Assembly: GCA_030152985.1 (NCBI GenBank) | Contig: JASLIE010000152.1 | Location: 1-15,929, forward strand | DNA: 15,929 bases | Direction: 5' to 3' | Source: Bacillaceae bacterium | Lineage (GTDB): Bacteria; Bacillota; Bacilli; Bacillales; Amphibacillaceae | Shown here: positions 15,585-15,929 of the stretch, piece by piece | Layout of the letters: every line of letters starts with the position of its first letter | How positions within the stretch are numbered: the first letter of the stretch is position 1 | Program-made: the position numbers and the translations under genes | Notes under the pieces: generated by a model | What the model was told of the DNA's origin: nothing | Database searches by the model: none | Seen by the model: only the letters and a program-made list of their open reading frames with translations

Positions 15585-15929
15585 ATGATATTTTGGAAAA
15601 CTTTCATTAACAGCCTGCAATTACCAAAGAAAAAAGCAGCCTTTGCACTTAACCGTGTCGGTATGGATATTGTTGTTGTTTATATGTTTATACTCCTTGC
15701 ACTTGTTTCAATCCCTGAATACTTATATCAAATTTCAAACAGCAGTTCCCTCAATGTTGAAATTGGACCTTTTTTCTATTTTATTTATTTTTTCTTCTTT
15801 CATTATTTAATTATTGTTATTATTATTTTTATTGTCTTATCAATCATTGCCTATATCGCAACAAAATTTGCTAGTTTAACTAAAAGGAAACTTAACTTCT
15901 CACTTATGTGGAAAATGGCAGCTTTTTCA
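15585..15929 (+). CDS. DUF1189-type membrane protein, N-terminal part (3' end outside window)
   Basis: The frame from ATG 15585 stays open to the window edge, giving the first 115 residues. It opens MIFWKTFINSLQLPKKKAAF (start typical of DUF1189: FWK, then a short basic stretch and LNRVGMDIV). Then come a membrane segment at about 31-45, a polar loop with a Ser/Asn cluster, and a very hydrophobic segment rich in Phe, Tyr and Ile (about 64-95). Function of the family is unknown; it is predicted to sit in the cytoplasmic membrane. AAAGGA (15569-15574) lies 10 nt before the start. An ATG at 15580 is in another frame and stops after two codons. It is divergent from yybS. Confidence 0.75.
   Translation, partial: MIFWKTFINSLQLPKKKAAFALNRVGMDIVVVYMFILLALVSIPEYLYQISNSSSLNVEIGPFFYFIYFFFFHYLIIVIIIFIVLSIIAYIATKFASLTKRKLNFSLMWKMAAFS

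Noticed and set aside
1..15929. Mobile elements, CRISPR array, rRNA or tRNA genes, defence systems
   Set aside because: No transposase, integrase, regularly spaced repeats, clover-leaf sequence or defence-type protein was seen; gene content is conserved chromosomal core plus a few small accessory genes.

Overview
The window looks like chromosomal DNA from a low-GC Bacillota (class Bacilli, Bacillaceae-like). It carries the yybS-gdpP-rplI-dnaB cluster next to walR-walK-yycH-yycI-walJ-htrA, an arrangement typical of the region close to oriC in Bacillus and Staphylococcus relatives. The protein sequences are closest in character to B. subtilis WalR, DnaC, YdaF and LytS as I remember them. The genus cannot be fixed from the sequence alone. 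Almost everything here is conserved core genome, with no mobile element, CRISPR array, rRNA or tRNA visible.

Layout. (1) 1-2525, small accessory genes: the 3' part of a LytS-type sensor kinase (+), a TauE/SafE membrane transporter (+), a YdaF/RimL-like GNAT acetyltransferase (+) and a tiny eight-cysteine CWC-family protein on the minus strand. Each + gene is followed by a hairpin. The GNAT gene ends directly on a perfect DnaA box. (2) 2526-3665, an oxidative-stress unit: a near-perfect PerR box in front of a three-cysteine, archaeal-type Prx6-family peroxiredoxin, then a 74-residue winged-helix-like protein with a lone cysteine at residue 3, closed by a strong bidirectional terminator. (3) 3668-10490 (minus), the WalRK operon: response regulator, sensor kinase, the two membrane regulators YycH and YycI, the metallo-beta-lactamase-fold WalJ and the membrane protease HtrA. 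The genes overlap or nearly abut throughout. (4) 10631-15429 (minus), the replication, translation and c-di-AMP operon: yybS, gdpP, rplI and dnaB, ended by its own terminator just upstream of walR. (5) 15585 to the end (+), the start of a DUF1189-type membrane protein, divergent from yybS.

How the genes work together. WalK/WalR control cell-wall metabolism, with YycH and YycI as membrane partners; WalJ and HtrA are co-transcribed accessory and quality-control proteins. GdpP breaks down c-di-AMP, which links to cell-wall and osmotic homeostasis. RplI and DnaB serve the ribosome and the replication fork. The peroxiredoxin unit is probably induced by peroxide through PerR.

Several true starts differ from the longest open frame (tauE, htrA, walJ, yycI, walR), judged by ribosome binding sites and family N-termini. 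TTG or GTG starts are frequent. No clearly novel multi-gene system stands out. The most interesting leads are the PerR-box/peroxiredoxin/mini-winged-helix unit, the unannotated CWC gene, a perfect 16-bp palindrome inside the probable walR promoter, and a pair of operator-like repeats two helical turns apart upstream of yybS.
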